Below, piece after piece: positions 1-8,858 of a DNA stretch of 64,000 nt. The translations under genes were made by a program, and so were the position numbers. The notes under the pieces were generated by a model. The model had not been told where the DNA came from, made no database searches, and saw only the letters and a program-made list of their open reading frames with translations. Numbering within the stretch: the first letter of the stretch is position 1; each line of letters opens with the position of its first letter. Origin of the DNA: Candidatus Thermochlorobacteriaceae bacterium (GTDB lineage: Bacteria > Bacteroidota > Chlorobiia > Chlorobiales > Thermochlorobacteraceae); assembly GCA_029263855.1 (NCBI GenBank), contig JAJUFC010000002.1:62001-126000 (forward strand), given 5' to 3'.

Positions 1-2
1 GC

Positions 3-392
3 GACGCGCTCGATAATCTTTCCAAGCAAATTTTCGGTCAAAAAAGCGCGGACGAGATTTTCCAACAAGGCAAAAATTTCTGGATTGAAAGCAAGAAGGA
101 AGCCGTGCCGAATCAAAATCGCGAAGTGCTTTGCATTCGCATTCCCTTCCTCAAAGAAGCCGAAGACGTGCGCGTCGTGAGAATGGGCACCGACATCAGC
201 GTTACGATTGACCGCAACCAACGCCTTATCACACTTCCCCGTGTGCTTTACACTTTGGAAATGGAAAACTTCGTGTGCGAGCATGATACGCTCCGTGTCT
301 TCTTCAAAGAACAGCCGCAAGAGCGACAAGAGTTAAGCTCGATAAATAAAAGCGTGCTGAACAAATTGCGAGCCACACGTAAAATTGCCTGA
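3..392 (+). CDS. ArsA/Get3-family ATPase, C-terminal fragment (5' end outside window)
   Basis: The reading frame is open from the left edge, so the start lies outside the window; about 129 codons remain. The part seen has no P-loop. It has the C-terminal pattern of bacterial ArsA-like anion-transporting ATPases: a helical stretch ending IFGQKSADEIF, then a beta-rich region (IRIPF, ISVTIDRNQRLITLP) like the HSP20-type cap domain fused to this family. Members are Get3/TRC40 or ArsA relatives that use ATP in membrane-protein targeting or anion handling, and green sulfur bacteria carry several paralogues. Which role applies here cannot be told from the tail. The stop (390-392) is followed within 10 nt by the next gene, suggesting an operon. 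Confidence 0.7.
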   Translation, partial: DALDNLSKQIFGQKSADEIFQQGKNFWIESKKEAVPNQNREVLCIRIPFLKEAEDVRVVRMGTDISVTIDRNQRLITLPRVLYTLEMENFVCEHDTLRVFFKEQPQERQELSSINKSVLNKLRATRKIA

Positions 393-399
393 GGTGTTT

Positions 400-990
400 A
401 TGGAAGTTCAACTTGTAACCGCTCCCATAGAAGCGACTTCGAACAACTCGAAGAAGCGCATGAAAATCGTATGGAAGCGCATGGCGATTCAACTCACGTT
501 CATTTTCATTCACGTCGCGCTCATCAAATTCGCGATTCCAAACTTGCTATGGGCGGTGATTGGCTTGGCGTTTTGGGGGACGCTGATTGTGCTGGCGGCG
601 CGAAGCGGGCGTTGGGTTTGCTCGACCTTCTGCTGGCTTGGCGGCATTCAAGACCTCTTTTACGGCATTGCGAAAAAGCGCGTCAATTTCAATCCGAAAA
701 TTTCGCAGGCGATTGTGCTCGTCTTTCTCTTTGTTTGGGTGCCCTTAGCGTGGGCGTTTCACAGCGAAACCGTGCTCGACCTTTCCGAATCGCCAATTCA
801 TAATCCGCTGACCTCGACGGAAAGCGTTTTGGTGCAGGCGGGGCATTTCTTGGTGCTGATGTCGGTCGGGCTATCGGTTGCGGTTCTCGGCGCGCGCGGC
901 GCGTGCCATTACCTTTGCCCTTTCGGAACGGCGGTGCAATTCTTCCGCAATCATCGATTGAAGCGGCGCGGCTCGGTGGGCAATCGTTAA
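400..990 (+). CDS. 4Fe-4S-binding integral membrane protein (Fer4_5 / NapH-YccM type)
   Basis: This is a 196-residue membrane protein with several hydrophobic segments. It carries two cysteine motifs typical of the Fer4_5 domain: CSTFCWLGGIQDLF (C74, C78) and CHYLCPFGTAVQFF (C169, C173). NapH, NosR-C and CcoG/RdxA proteins share these motifs and carry electrons at the cytoplasmic membrane, but they usually end in a 2[4Fe-4S] ferredoxin domain that is absent here. I chose ATG 400 because GAGG at 391-394 sits six bases upstream; a TTG at 385 is in frame but overlaps the previous stop. Specific partner unknown. The adjacent ATPase gene gives no clear hint. Confidence 0.75.
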   Translation: MEVQLVTAPIEATSNNSKKRMKIVWKRMAIQLTFIFIHVALIKFAIPNLLWAVIGLAFWGTLIVLAARSGRWVCSTFCWLGGIQDLFYGIAKKRVNFNPKISQAIVLVFLFVWVPLAWAFHSETVLDLSESPIHNPLTSTESVLVQAGHFLVLMSVGLSVAVLGARGACHYLCPFGTAVQFFRNHRLKRRGSVGNR

Positions 991-1124
991 GACGTTTGCC
1001 GCATATATGGGCAAGGCGTTTGATTCCGTGAAATTTTGGAAGAGGGTTTCTCAATGCCCCCTTTTGAATTAAATTGAACCATATTTGAAACCCCGTCTGT
1101 CATTTCAAGAAAACGGAATCAACG

Positions 1125-1916
1125 ATGATGGAGCATAGCTTTGTAAATCAGTTTTTCTTCGGAGACCGCATCGAGGCGATGCAACAAAACATTCCCAATA
1201 ACTCTATTGACCTTATTATTACATCGCCGCCTTACAATGTTGGAATCGATTACGACAATCACAATGATTTACTGCCTTATTCAGACTACCTGACCTTTCT
1301 GAACAATACTTGGATAGAATGCAAGCGCGTTCTTAAAAGAGATGGAAGAATCGCCATAAACGTGCCATCGGTAACCGCAGATGGCAGTTATCAGCCGCTT
1401 TTTGTGGACGTTACCAACCAGCTCCGAAATTTAGGGTTCTTGATGCGATGCGACATTTTGTGGTATAAACAGGCTATCTCCAAACGAACAGCTTGGGGCA
1501 GTTGGCAAAGCCCTTCAAATCCTCACGTGGTTCAGCCATATGAATTCATTTTAGTCTTCTCAAAAGAAACTAAAACGCACGATGGCGAAAAACACAAAAT
1601 TGACATTACAAAAGATGAATTCATCAGTTTTTCAAATAGTTTTTGGGACATCAAACCCGAAACGCAACTCTCTAAATTTCATCCCGCTCCGTTTCCAGAG
1701 GAGTTAGCGTATAGGCTGATAAAGTTTTATTCATACCAAGATGATATTGTTTTAGACCCATTTGGCGGAAGCGGCACGGTTGCCAATGTAGCCGTCAAAA
1801 CGAATCGCCGATTTGTTTATATCGACAATTCCGAAGAATATCTTGACTTTGCAAAAAAAAGAGTTCAAAACACAATAGAAGATATGCGATGCAATTTATT
1901 CACGCAGACTTTATAG
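1125..1916 (+). CDS. Type II DNA methyltransferase (beta-class, TSPPY motif)
   Basis: This 263-residue enzyme has motif IV (ITSPPYNVG, residues 32-40) near the N-terminus and the AdoMet-binding motif I (LDPFGGSGT, about 213-221) near the C-terminus. That order is typical of beta-class amino-methyltransferases. SPPY is common in N4-cytosine enzymes but also occurs in N6-adenine ones, so the methylated base is not settled. The gene is visibly richer in A/T than its neighbours, consistent with horizontal acquisition. Its 3' end overlaps the endonuclease start (ATG 1889) by 28 bp, indicating translational coupling. It is the modification half of a restriction-modification pair and would protect the site cut by the partner. 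Confidence 0.9.
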   Translation: MMEHSFVNQFFFGDRIEAMQQNIPNNSIDLIITSPPYNVGIDYDNHNDLLPYSDYLTFLNNTWIECKRVLKRDGRIAINVPSVTADGSYQPLFVDVTNQLRNLGFLMRCDILWYKQAISKRTAWGSWQSPSNPHVVQPYEFILVFSKETKTHDGEKHKIDITKDEFISFSNSFWDIKPETQLSKFHPAPFPEELAYRLIKFYSYQDDIVLDPFGGSGTVANVAVKTNRRFVYIDNSEEYLDFAKKRVQNTIEDMRCNLFTQTL

Positions 1917-2649
1917 AAAGCGTTTTGAAAGAGCCGATTCGAGAGCGTGGAACTGCGTTTGTGGGATTGAATCTGAATGATTTTCTCACCTTCAAAAAAG
2001 CGGAAGAGTATGCGAACAACATAAAAAAAGCGATAATGACCGCGCCAGCAAAGGCAGCAAAGACTCCATTCTTGGCAGATTAGTTGAAGAGGTTGTTGTT
2101 TATCTGCTGATTGAGTATTTCAAAGAAAATAAACTTGGGTATGTTGTAACAAATCAAAAGAGCGAAAGTCAAGCCGTCGAGACATTTTATGAGAAATTAA
2201 AGCTAGTGCACAATCATCTGTCTCTTGAAAAAAAGTTTGACGCCGACATTATGATACTGAATCCAAAACGAGAAGATAGATTTTATGTTCTATCCGTGAA
2301 GGGAACGACGCGGGAGAGAATAGGTCAGTTCTTATCTCATTTGTTTATGATGGATAACGAGGCGATTATCGCAAAATATGGGAAAGATCGTTACACGATT
2401 TTGTTTGAAAGAGACAATGTAAAATTGAAGTATGGCTTTGTAACGATGGATTGGGCGGTTAATAAAGATTTTGTGATGCAAAACAAAAGCAACGCGCATC
2501 GAAAGAGCGTGAAAGAAATGGAAGTTCAACTTGTGAATGATGACCATAAAATTGGCGGCGGACTGTTTGTGCTCAACAATTTGAGCAACTTTAACGGAGT
2601 GGGAAATTTTGGAAGCCTCGTCGGCAGAATCACAGATTTTTTGAAGTAG
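1889..2649 (+). pseudogene. Type II restriction endonuclease, BsaWI/CCGG-family-like, frameshifted at an A7 run
   Basis: Two reading frames encode consecutive parts of one protein. The first opens at ATG 1889 and runs into a stop at 2081-2083. The -1 frame is open without a stop from about 2017 to 2649. Joining them at the A7 run (2023-2029) gives an unbroken sequence of about 253 residues, with NNIKK passing into SDNDRASKGSKDSILG. The C-terminal part holds a PD-(D/E)xK-like core: FDADIM followed by LSVKGTTRERIGQFL, the S/T-x-K plus RER arrangement I associate with BsaWI and related CCGG-cutting enzymes (recall, not a search). One extra A would restore the frame. The in-phase A AAA AAA heptamer could also allow ribosomal or transcriptional slippage, so this may be decay, an assembly error or a controlled switch. 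Confidence 0.6.
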
Positions 2650-2781
2650 CTAACATCACCTTCTCTATTGTGAGTATCCCAAAAGATAGCCGCCACAATC
2701 AACGGAGATACGAAATAAAGCCCGCAAGGATATTCTCCACAAATGATATGTTCTTCCTTCTGAAACCTTCTTGAATCTTTG

Positions 2782-2789
2782 TAAGTTTG
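2782..2789 (+). promoter_or_regulatory. Possible TAnnTTTG promoter element before mutS2
   Basis: TAAGTTTG matches the -7 consensus TAnnTTTG described for Bacteroidota, 28 bases before the mutS2 ATG. No clear TTG/TTTG element was seen 19-21 bases upstream, so the call rests on one box. Confidence 0.35.
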
Positions 2790-2817
2790 CGCCCCTATAA
2801 ACCGTTAAAAAATACGA

Positions 2818-5190
2818 ATGAATCTCGCGGAAAAATTAGAGTTTGATAAAATTCTTTCTCACGTCAGCAAACTTTGCTTGTCAGAGATGGGGCGCGCGCG
2901 CCTTTCTGAATCTGAACCTTTCTTAACGCTCAATGCGCTGGAATCTGAATTAGAGCGCGTGCGCGAACTCAAACTCTTGATGGAATCGGGCGAAGAATTG
3001 CCCATCGCCACGCTTTACGACACGCGCGACCTCCTCAAAAAACTCACCATCGAAGAGAACTTTCTTCAACCCGCCGAACTGCTCAAAATCGGCGCGGCTT
3101 TGCGCACGGCATCGCTTCTGAAAAAATTTATTTTCAATCGCAAGGAAACCTTTCCGACACTGAACGCACTCACGGAAAACTTGTGGATGGAAAAATCGCT
3201 TCAATACGAAATTTCTCAAAAGATAGATGAATTTGCCGAAGTGCGCTCTTCCGCCTCCGACGCGCTCCAATTCATTCGAGGTGAATTGCAAAAGAAGCGC
3301 GACGCGCTCCGACGCAAATACGAATCGCTCCAACGCCGCTACGCGAGCGAAAATATGCTGATGGACGAGGGGATTACGATTCGCAACGGTCGCTTAGTGC
3401 TTGGGTTCAGAGTCGAGCATAAGTATCAAGTGCCGGGCTTTATTCATGATTTTTCGCAGTCGGGGCAAACGGTGTTCATCGAGCCTGCCGAAACGCTTTC
3501 GCTCTCGAATGAAATTCGCGATTTGGAAATCCAAGAAGTCCGAGAAATCGAGCGCATCTTGCGCGAACTTGCGCGAAACTTGCGAAAGGAATTAGACAAC
3601 CTTCTCTCCAATCAAGAAATCCTGACCCAATTCGACGCGCTTTATGCGAAGGCGAAGTTCGCTTTTGAAATCGGCGCGATTCGTCCGACCGTCTCGCTTG
3701 AAAAGAAACTGAAATTGGAGAATGCGTTTCACCCTTATTTACTTCTTGCCAATCGCAAAGCGGGGAAATCTATCGTTCCGCTATCGCTCGAGTTGGGCTT
3801 TGAGAATTATGTGTTGGTGATTACGGGACCGAACGCGGGCGGCAAATCGGTTGCGCTTAAAACCGTCGGATTGCTTTCATTGATGCTCCAATACGGCTAC
3901 CTGCTTCCGTGCGGCGAAGGCTCAATCTTCACGCTCTTCGATAACATCTTCGTTGAAATCGGCGACGAGCAATCGATTGAAAACGATCTCTCGACGTTCA
4001 GTTCACACCTGAAAAATCTCAAAGCGATTTTGGATGACGCCACGAGCGACAGCCTCGCGTTGATTGACGAAATTTGTTCGGGCACCGACCCCGAAGAAGG
4101 CGCGGCGATTGCGACGGCGGTTTTGGAAAGCCTGCTCGCGCGCAAAGCGATTACGATGGTAACGACGCATCAAGGCTCGCTGAAAGCCTACGCCTATCAG
4201 CGCAAAGGCGTGGTGAACGGTTCGATGCAATTCGACGCGAAGGAACTGCGTCCGACGTATCGCTTTCAAATCGGGTTGCCTGGCAGTTCGTTTGCGCTTG
4301 AAATGGCGCGGCGAATGGGCTTCGCGCAACACGTCTTGGAGAACGCAAAAAAATTCTTGGGCGACTCCAAGCACGCGCTCGAAGAGCTTATCGCGAAAAT
4401 GAACTCCGAACTCCAACGCGCATACCAAGAGCGAAAAAAATTGCGCGACGAGCGCGAAGCATCAGAACGCTTGGCGAAACAGTATCAACAAAAGTTGCGC
4501 GACCTCGAGAACGAAAAACGCGAACTCCGTCGTCAAGCGCTTCAAGAGTCGAAGCGACTTTTGGCGCAATCGAGCGAACTTATCGAGAAAGCCATCAAAG
4601 AAATCAAAGACAGCGCGGGCGACGCGGATAAAATCAAGTCGGCTCGCAAAGAAGTCGAGAAAATGCGACGCGACCTTGCGAATGAAGAAGCCAAAATCGG
4701 CGAGGAAAAACTCAAAGAGATAGAAGCGTTTGAAATCGCTGTTGGCGATAAAGTCAAATTGCTTGACACGCACGCCGTCGGCGATGTGCTTGACATCAAG
4801 GGCGACGATGTTATGGTCTCCTTCGGCAACTTCCGCATGAAAACCTCGCTTCGCAATCTCGAGAAAATTTCAAATAAAGATGCGCGTGAAATAGAGCGAA
4901 AGCAGACCGTTCAGGCGGGTTCAAGTTCGCTCACTGAAATTAAAGATGTCTCTACACGCTTGGATTTACGAGGCTTAATGGGCGACGAGGCGATTTTACG
5001 TGTCGAGAAGTTTATCGATGAATCGGTCTTAAACGGATTACATCGCTTCGACATCATTCACGGCAAAGGCACGGGCGCATTGCGCAAGCGCATTACTGAT
5101 TACTTGAAAAGCGATAAGCGCGTCAAGCACTTTCGGTTGGGAAATTGGGACGAAGGCGGCACGGGCGTAACAGTCGTCGAGGTTCAATGA
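2818..5190 (+). CDS. mutS2: Endonuclease MutS2
   Basis: At 790 residues this has the full MutS2 layout: an N-terminal MutS-III/lever region, the MutS ATPase with Walker A GPNAGGKS (337-344), a long charged coiled coil (about 510-640), a KOW-like linker, and a C-terminal Smr nuclease domain from about 715 (LDLRG, then HGKGTGALR at 748-756). It lacks the mismatch-recognition domain of MutS. In other bacteria MutS2 is linked to suppression of homologous recombination or to rescue of collided ribosomes; the sequence alone does not choose. ATG 2818 gives the usual MutS2 start and lies just downstream of a TAAGTTTG box. It is not evidently in an operon with the restriction genes upstream. Confidence 0.97.
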   Translation: MNLAEKLEFDKILSHVSKLCLSEMGRARLSESEPFLTLNALESELERVRELKLLMESGEELPIATLYDTRDLLKKLTIEENFLQPAELLKIGAALRTASLLKKFIFNRKETFPTLNALTENLWMEKSLQYEISQKIDEFAEVRSSASDALQFIRGELQKKRDALRRKYESLQRRYASENMLMDEGITIRNGRLVLGFRVEHKYQVPGFIHDFSQSGQTVFIEPAETLSLSNEIRDLEIQEVREIERILRELARNLRKELDNLLSNQEILTQFDALYAKAKFAFEIGAIRPTVSLEKKLKLENAFHPYLLLANRKAGKSIVPLSLELGFENYVLVITGPNAGGKSVALKTVGLLSLMLQYGYLLPCGEGSIFTLFDNIFVEIGDEQSIENDLSTFSSHLKNLKAILDDATSDSLALIDEICSGTDPEEGAAIATAVLESLLARKAITMVTTHQGSLKAYAYQRKGVVNGSMQFDAKELRPTYRFQIGLPGSSFALEMARRMGFAQHVLENAKKFLGDSKHALEELIAKMNSELQRAYQERKKLRDEREASERLAKQYQQKLRDLENEKRELRRQALQESKRLLAQSSELIEKAIKEIKDSAGDADKIKSARKEVEKMRRDLANEEAKIGEEKLKEIEAFEIAVGDKVKLLDTHAVGDVLDIKGDDVMVSFGNFRMKTSLRNLEKISNKDAREIERKQTVQAGSSSLTEIKDVSTRLDLRGLMGDEAILRVEKFIDESVLNGLHRFDIIHGKGTGALRKRITDYLKSDKRVKHFRLGNWDEGGTGVTVVEVQ

Positions 5191-5269
5191 AAATTGAGAC
5201 ACTCTCATTGAGACATTCTCCAAAGTCGCTTCAGCGCATCTCTCATATCATCTTCAATTTCATTGACGT

Positions 5270-5833
5270 ATGCTCATCGCGTTTCACAAGCCTTACGGCG
5301 TGCTTTCGCAATTCACTTCCGATGGCTCACCGAATCGCACGCTTTCCGAATTTGAATTTCCGAAGTCCGCTTATCCGCTTGGTCGGCTCGATGCCGATAG
5401 CGAAGGCTTATTGCTTCTTTCAGACGAAAAATCTTTGAATCTTCGGCTTTTGCTTCCTGAAAACGAGCATCGGCGCGTCTATTGGGCGCAAGTCGAGCGT
5501 GTGCCTTCTGCGCTTGATTTAGCAAGGCTTGAGCAAGGGGTTGTAATTCAAGGCTATAAGACGAAGCCCTGCAAAGCGCGTTTGATTGAGCCGCTGAATT
5601 TGCCTGAACGCACCCCGCCGATTCGCTTTCGCAAAAGCGTTCCCACAAGTTGGATTGAATTGGTTTTAACCGAAGGCAAAAATCGACAAGTGCGACGCAT
5701 GACGGCGGCGATTGGGTTTCCAACGCTTCGATTGATGCGTGTGCAAATCGGAAATTTTCATCTCGGTCATTTAGCACAAGGCACTTGGAAAGTACTCACC
5801 GATGCCGAGCGACATGCTGTTTTTTCAAAGTAG
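5270..5833 (+). CDS. rluE: Pseudouridine synthase, RsuA/RluE family
   Basis: The 187-residue protein begins directly with the catalytic domain (FHKPYGVLSQF) and has no S4 RNA-binding domain. The catalytic motif GRLDADSEGLLLLSD places the nucleophilic Asp at residue 41, and the KNRQVRRMTAAIGFPTLRL block is typical of the RsuA/RluB/RluE/RluF group. Length and lack of S4 fit RluE, which in Escherichia coli makes pseudouridine 2457 in 23S rRNA; the exact target here is inferred. The gene follows mutS2 on the same strand after 79 bases. That gap contains two near-identical 14-nt direct repeats (ATTGAGACAnTCTC type). Confidence 0.88.
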   Translation: MLIAFHKPYGVLSQFTSDGSPNRTLSEFEFPKSAYPLGRLDADSEGLLLLSDEKSLNLRLLLPENEHRRVYWAQVERVPSALDLARLEQGVVIQGYKTKPCKARLIEPLNLPERTPPIRFRKSVPTSWIELVLTEGKNRQVRRMTAAIGFPTLRLMRVQIGNFHLGHLAQGTWKVLTDAERHAVFSK

Positions 5834-5853
5834 AAACCCTTCGGTGAATCAGT

Positions 5854-7071
5854 TTATTCGTAGCGCAAGGCTTCAATCGTATCGGACGAGGCGGCTTTTT
5901 GTGCAGGATAAAGACCGAAGAAAATTCCAACAAGTCCGCTAAAAAGAAAACTGATTAAAATCGGTTCCAGAGAGATGACGGTTCGGAAGGTTGAAACGCT
6001 TCCCAAGAGTTCCGAGATGCCGATGCCGAGCAGAATGCCAATCACGCCGCCAAGCAACGCAAGCACCGTGGATTCAATCAAGAATTGCAAAAGAATGTCG
6101 CGCCTCTTTGCGCCGATGGCTTTGCGAATGCCGATTTCGCGCGTCCGCTCGGTTACAGTTACAAGCATGATGTTCATAATGCCGATGCCGCCGACAATGA
6201 GCGAGACAATCGCCACCGAAGTGAGCAAGAAGGCGAGAATTTTTGACGTCTCCGAGAATGCGGAGACAAGATCGCTTTGGTTGCGAATGGTGAAGTCGTT
6301 GTCTTGCTCTTCGCGCAAGCGATGCTGTTTGCGAAGAATTTGCTCGACTTCGACGAGCGCGTCGTTCATCTTGTCTTCGGAAGCCACTTTAATCGTTATA
6401 CCTGAAATCCACGATGCGCCTGCGAGCCGCTTCTGCACTGTGTTGAGCGGCGCGAGAATTTGGTCGTCTGGATTTTGCCACCCTGAAGAGCCTTTTTCTT
6501 CCAGCACGCCTACAACTTGAAAGCCAATGTTATTGACGCGAATGGTTTGCCCGATTGGATTTGTGCCGCGCTCGAAGAGATTTTGCGCAACAGTCGGACC
6601 GATAACACAGACGGCGTTCATGGCTTTGTTATCGGCATCGGTGAAGTAGCGTCCCGCGCTCAATGTGGCGTTGCGGACGGATTCATATTCGGGATACACG
6701 CCCACGACGGTCGTGTTCCAATTTTTGTTGCCGAACTTGGCTTGCGCGCCGCGCCGCGATTCGGGCGAGAGGCTTTCGATGAGCTTTGCTTTTTGTTTAA
6801 TCGCGATGGCGTCTTCTTCGGTGAGCGTAATGCTACTGCCCGTGCTAATCACAATGCCGCCCGACATCTGACTGCCCGGTCGCACGAAGAGCAAATTTGA
6901 ACCGAGTTTCTGCAAGTTCTCTTTCACGCTCACTTGCGCGCCTTCGCCAAGCGCGACGGTCGTAATCACCGCGCCTACGCCGATGATAATGCCCAGCATC
7001 GTGAGCAATGAGCGCATCAGGTTTGCGCGTAGCGAAAGAATCGCACTGGAAAAACTTTCTGAAAGGTGCAT
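5854..7071 (-). CDS. MacB/FtsX-type ABC transporter permease
   Basis: The N-terminal SLRANLMRSLLTMLGIIIGVGAVI and the C-terminal TRERTREIGIRKAIGAKRRDIL followed by three hydrophobic segments are the hallmarks of MacB-type permeases: one TM helix, a large periplasmic MacB-PCD domain, then three TM helices. Such proteins work with a separate ATPase and usually a membrane-fusion protein in mechanotransmission or export of peptides or lipoproteins; neither partner is next to it. ATG 7071 gives an N-terminus that matches the family; an in-frame TTG at 7116 would add 15 residues with no obvious purpose. It follows a nuclease-like gene by about 50 bases on the same strand. Confidence 0.9.
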   Translation of the reverse strand: MHLSESFSSAILSLRANLMRSLLTMLGIIIGVGAVITTVALGEGAQVSVKENLQKLGSNLLFVRPGSQMSGGIVISTGSSITLTEEDAIAIKQKAKLIESLSPESRRGAQAKFGNKNWNTTVVGVYPEYESVRNATLSAGRYFTDADNKAMNAVCVIGPTVAQNLFERGTNPIGQTIRVNNIGFQVVGVLEEKGSSGWQNPDDQILAPLNTVQKRLAGASWISGITIKVASEDKMNDALVEVEQILRKQHRLREEQDNDFTIRNQSDLVSAFSETSKILAFLLTSVAIVSLIVGGIGIMNIMLVTVTERTREIGIRKAIGAKRRDILLQFLIESTVLALLGGVIGILLGIGISELLGSVSTFRTVISLEPILISFLFSGLVGIFFGLYPAQKAASSDTIEALRYE

Positions 7072-7120
7072 GGTGTGTTTTGTTTGAATCGAGTTGTTGT
7101 TAGAACGCACTTGCAATCCT

Positions 7121-7879
7121 TCACTGTTTCAGCACACTTTGAACTTGGGCAAGTGTTAGTTGCAGTTTCTCGGCAATCTGCTCATCGCTCAACCCTAACT
7201 CTCTCAAAAGAGGCACGGTAGAGAGTTTCCCAACACGCTCGCCTTCTTGTTTGCCTTCCTGCTTGCCTTCCTCGAAGACCTCTTTGTAAAAGATTGTCTC
7301 CTTAAATAAGTCTTTCTCTATTGCCAACATGTTCCGTATCCTTTCTCTCGTTAAGTTTTTGTAACTCAAAATTTTTACCAATAAACTCAATTCAAGTTCG
7401 CTCGCTCGTTGCCCAATTTTCCGCGCTTGCGCTTCTACTTTCTCTTCTGGCGCGATTAGCAACTCGAACAACGCGATCGCGTTAGATTCCGATTCAGGCA
7501 ACTCGTCCAAATATATTCGTTTGACCCGCTCCAACGCAAGCAGCTCGGCGTAAGGTTCAATCTGTTTTTGCTCCGCGCTTCGCGAGGGATACATCACGAT
7601 CGCTTGCCACTTCGCCGTCGGATACTGTTTGAGATAAAGGAAAATTTCAGCGAAGAACCGCGCATAGAACTGCTCATCTTGTTGAAACTGCGCTTCAACA
7701 AAGTAGGTGAAGTCATCGGCATTCGGAATAAAGACGCCATCAATGCGGAAGGCAACTTCCTTAGGCTCGATAGATTTGAACTCGTAGCACGACGCATCGT
7801 CGGGATTTCTGCCCAAGATGGAAAAGAAGCCTTGCGGGGCGAGTTGAAGCAAAAGATAAACGAGTTTATCGGTGCGCAC
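7121..7879 (-). CDS. DUF2887 / Rpn-like PD-(D/E)xK nuclease-family protein
   Basis: This 252-residue protein resembles the DUF2887/Rpn (recombination-promoting nuclease) group that is especially abundant in cyanobacteria. The opening MRTDKLVYLLLQLAPQGFF and the core FRIDGVFIP (D47) followed by YFVEAQFQ (E62, Q64) match the nuclease fold, with Q replacing the usual K of the (D/E)xK motif, as is common in this family. The C-terminal tail contains short repeats (EEGKQEGKQEGERVG), then a helix-turn-helix-like segment ending AQVQSVLKQ. The start is GTG. Function in the host is unclear; members multiply in genomes and are associated with recombination or selfish spread. Confidence 0.8.
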   Translation of the reverse strand: MRTDKLVYLLLQLAPQGFFSILGRNPDDASCYEFKSIEPKEVAFRIDGVFIPNADDFTYFVEAQFQQDEQFYARFFAEIFLYLKQYPTAKWQAIVMYPSRSAEQKQIEPYAELLALERVKRIYLDELPESESNAIALFELLIAPEEKVEAQARKIGQRASELELSLLVKILSYKNLTRERIRNMLAIEKDLFKETIFYKEVFEEGKQEGKQEGERVGKLSTVPLLRELGLSDEQIAEKLQLTLAQVQSVLKQ

Positions 7880-7921
7880 GACGGTCGCGTTTAGATTGTG
7901 AATCGCGCATTTCTTATCGCT

Positions 7922-8443
7922 TTATCGTTCCATGTGGGCGAGTTCTTCTTTGATTCGCTCGATATGTTTGAGGTGCGTTTCGGCGTGGTCGGCGTAGTAA
8001 CTGACCATGTCTGCAAGCGTGAGTTTGCCGCGCTCTTCGTGCATGCCAAATTTCTCAAACATTTCATTTGGCAAACTTTTGAGAATGGCGGTTTGATGTT
8101 TGCGCAAGGCTTTGAAGAGCGAGAGTGCTAAGAATTCATCTTGTGAGTTGTATTGTGCGCGTTCTGCAAGCAAATCTTGGTCGTAGGCAACGAGCGTTGG
8201 CGGCGTTGCGCCCGACGCGATGATGAGGTTCATTCGCGCGACTGCAATCACTTCTGAATCGGCTAAGTGCAAGACGGTTTCGCGAATCGACCACTTTTTC
8301 GGATTTGGCTTCCAGCGCAGTTTTGACTCCGAAAGTTTTTCCAACGCCAACTCTAACTTTTGCGGCGCGGACGCATAGCGCGCGATGTCGTTCTTGAACG
8401 AGCGCGTTTCGCTTTCTCCAAAAGGATTTTTTACTTTTGCCAT
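7922..8443 (-). CDS. DinB-family (four-helix) protein
   Basis: The 173-residue protein fits the DinB/DinB_2 four-helix fold. The putative metal ligands are spaced as in the family: H59 in IRETVLHLADSE, and H153 and H157 in YYADHAETHLKHIERI. Many DinB-like proteins are thiol- (bacillithiol- or mycothiol-) dependent transferases or have unknown roles; nothing here identifies the substrate. It starts at ATG 8443 and is divergent from the DUF486 gene, with 52 A/T-rich bases between the two starts that must hold both promoters. Its stop is 42 bases before the start of the DUF2887 gene on the same strand. Confidence 0.82.
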   Translation of the reverse strand: MAKVKNPFGESETRSFKNDIARYASAPQKLELALEKLSESKLRWKPNPKKWSIRETVLHLADSEVIAVARMNLIIASGATPPTLVAYDQDLLAERAQYNSQDEFLALSLFKALRKHQTAILKSLPNEMFEKFGMHEERGKLTLADMVSYYADHAETHLKHIERIKEELAHMER

Positions 8444-8495
8444 TTTTCAAGTGCATTAAATTTTCACAAAATAACTTAAATCGCTCTTTACAACT

Positions 8496-8846
8496 ATGTT
8501 TCAACTGCCGATTTGGCTCAAAACGGTTCTACTGCTCACGGCATCGAATGTGTTCATGACGTTTGCGTGGTATGGGCATCTTAAAAATCTGCAATCAAAA
8601 GCGTGGTATGTGGCGGCGGTGGCGAGTTGGAGCATCGCGCTGTTTGAGTATCTCTTGCAAGTGCCTGCAAACCGCATTGGCTATCAAGCCATGTCGCTTT
8701 CGCAACTGAAAATTTTGCAAGAAGTCATTACGCTTTCGGTGTTTGTGCCATTTGCGATGGTGTATATGAAAGAGCCATTCAAGTGGGACTATGTCTGGGC
8801 AGGGCTTTGTTTGCTTGGCGCAGTTTATTTCATGTTTCGTTCATAA
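8496..8846 (+). CDS. DUF486 small membrane protein (DMT superfamily)
   Basis: This 116-residue protein has four predicted membrane segments. It carries the conserved features of DUF486: TFAWYGHL near residue 25, a central VASWSIALFEYLLQVPANR, and YMKEPFKWDYVWAGLCLLGA near the end. The family belongs to the drug/metabolite transporter superfamily, half the size of classic members, and probably dimerises. Substrate is unknown. The response-regulator gene starts 13 bases after its stop, so the two are probably co-transcribed. Confidence 0.88.
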   Translation: MFQLPIWLKTVLLLTASNVFMTFAWYGHLKNLQSKAWYVAAVASWSIALFEYLLQVPANRIGYQAMSLSQLKILQEVITLSVFVPFAMVYMKEPFKWDYVWAGLCLLGAVYFMFRS

Positions 8847-8858
8847 ATCCAACAAGAA

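Noticed and set aside
1889-2083. A separate 64-residue gene after the methyltransferase
   Set aside because: The -1 frame continues the protein at the A7 run, so this is the N-terminal part of the endonuclease.
5191-5269. Near-identical 14-nt direct repeats before rluE
   Set aside because: Two short copies without dyad symmetry or a promoter; too little to call a regulatory site.
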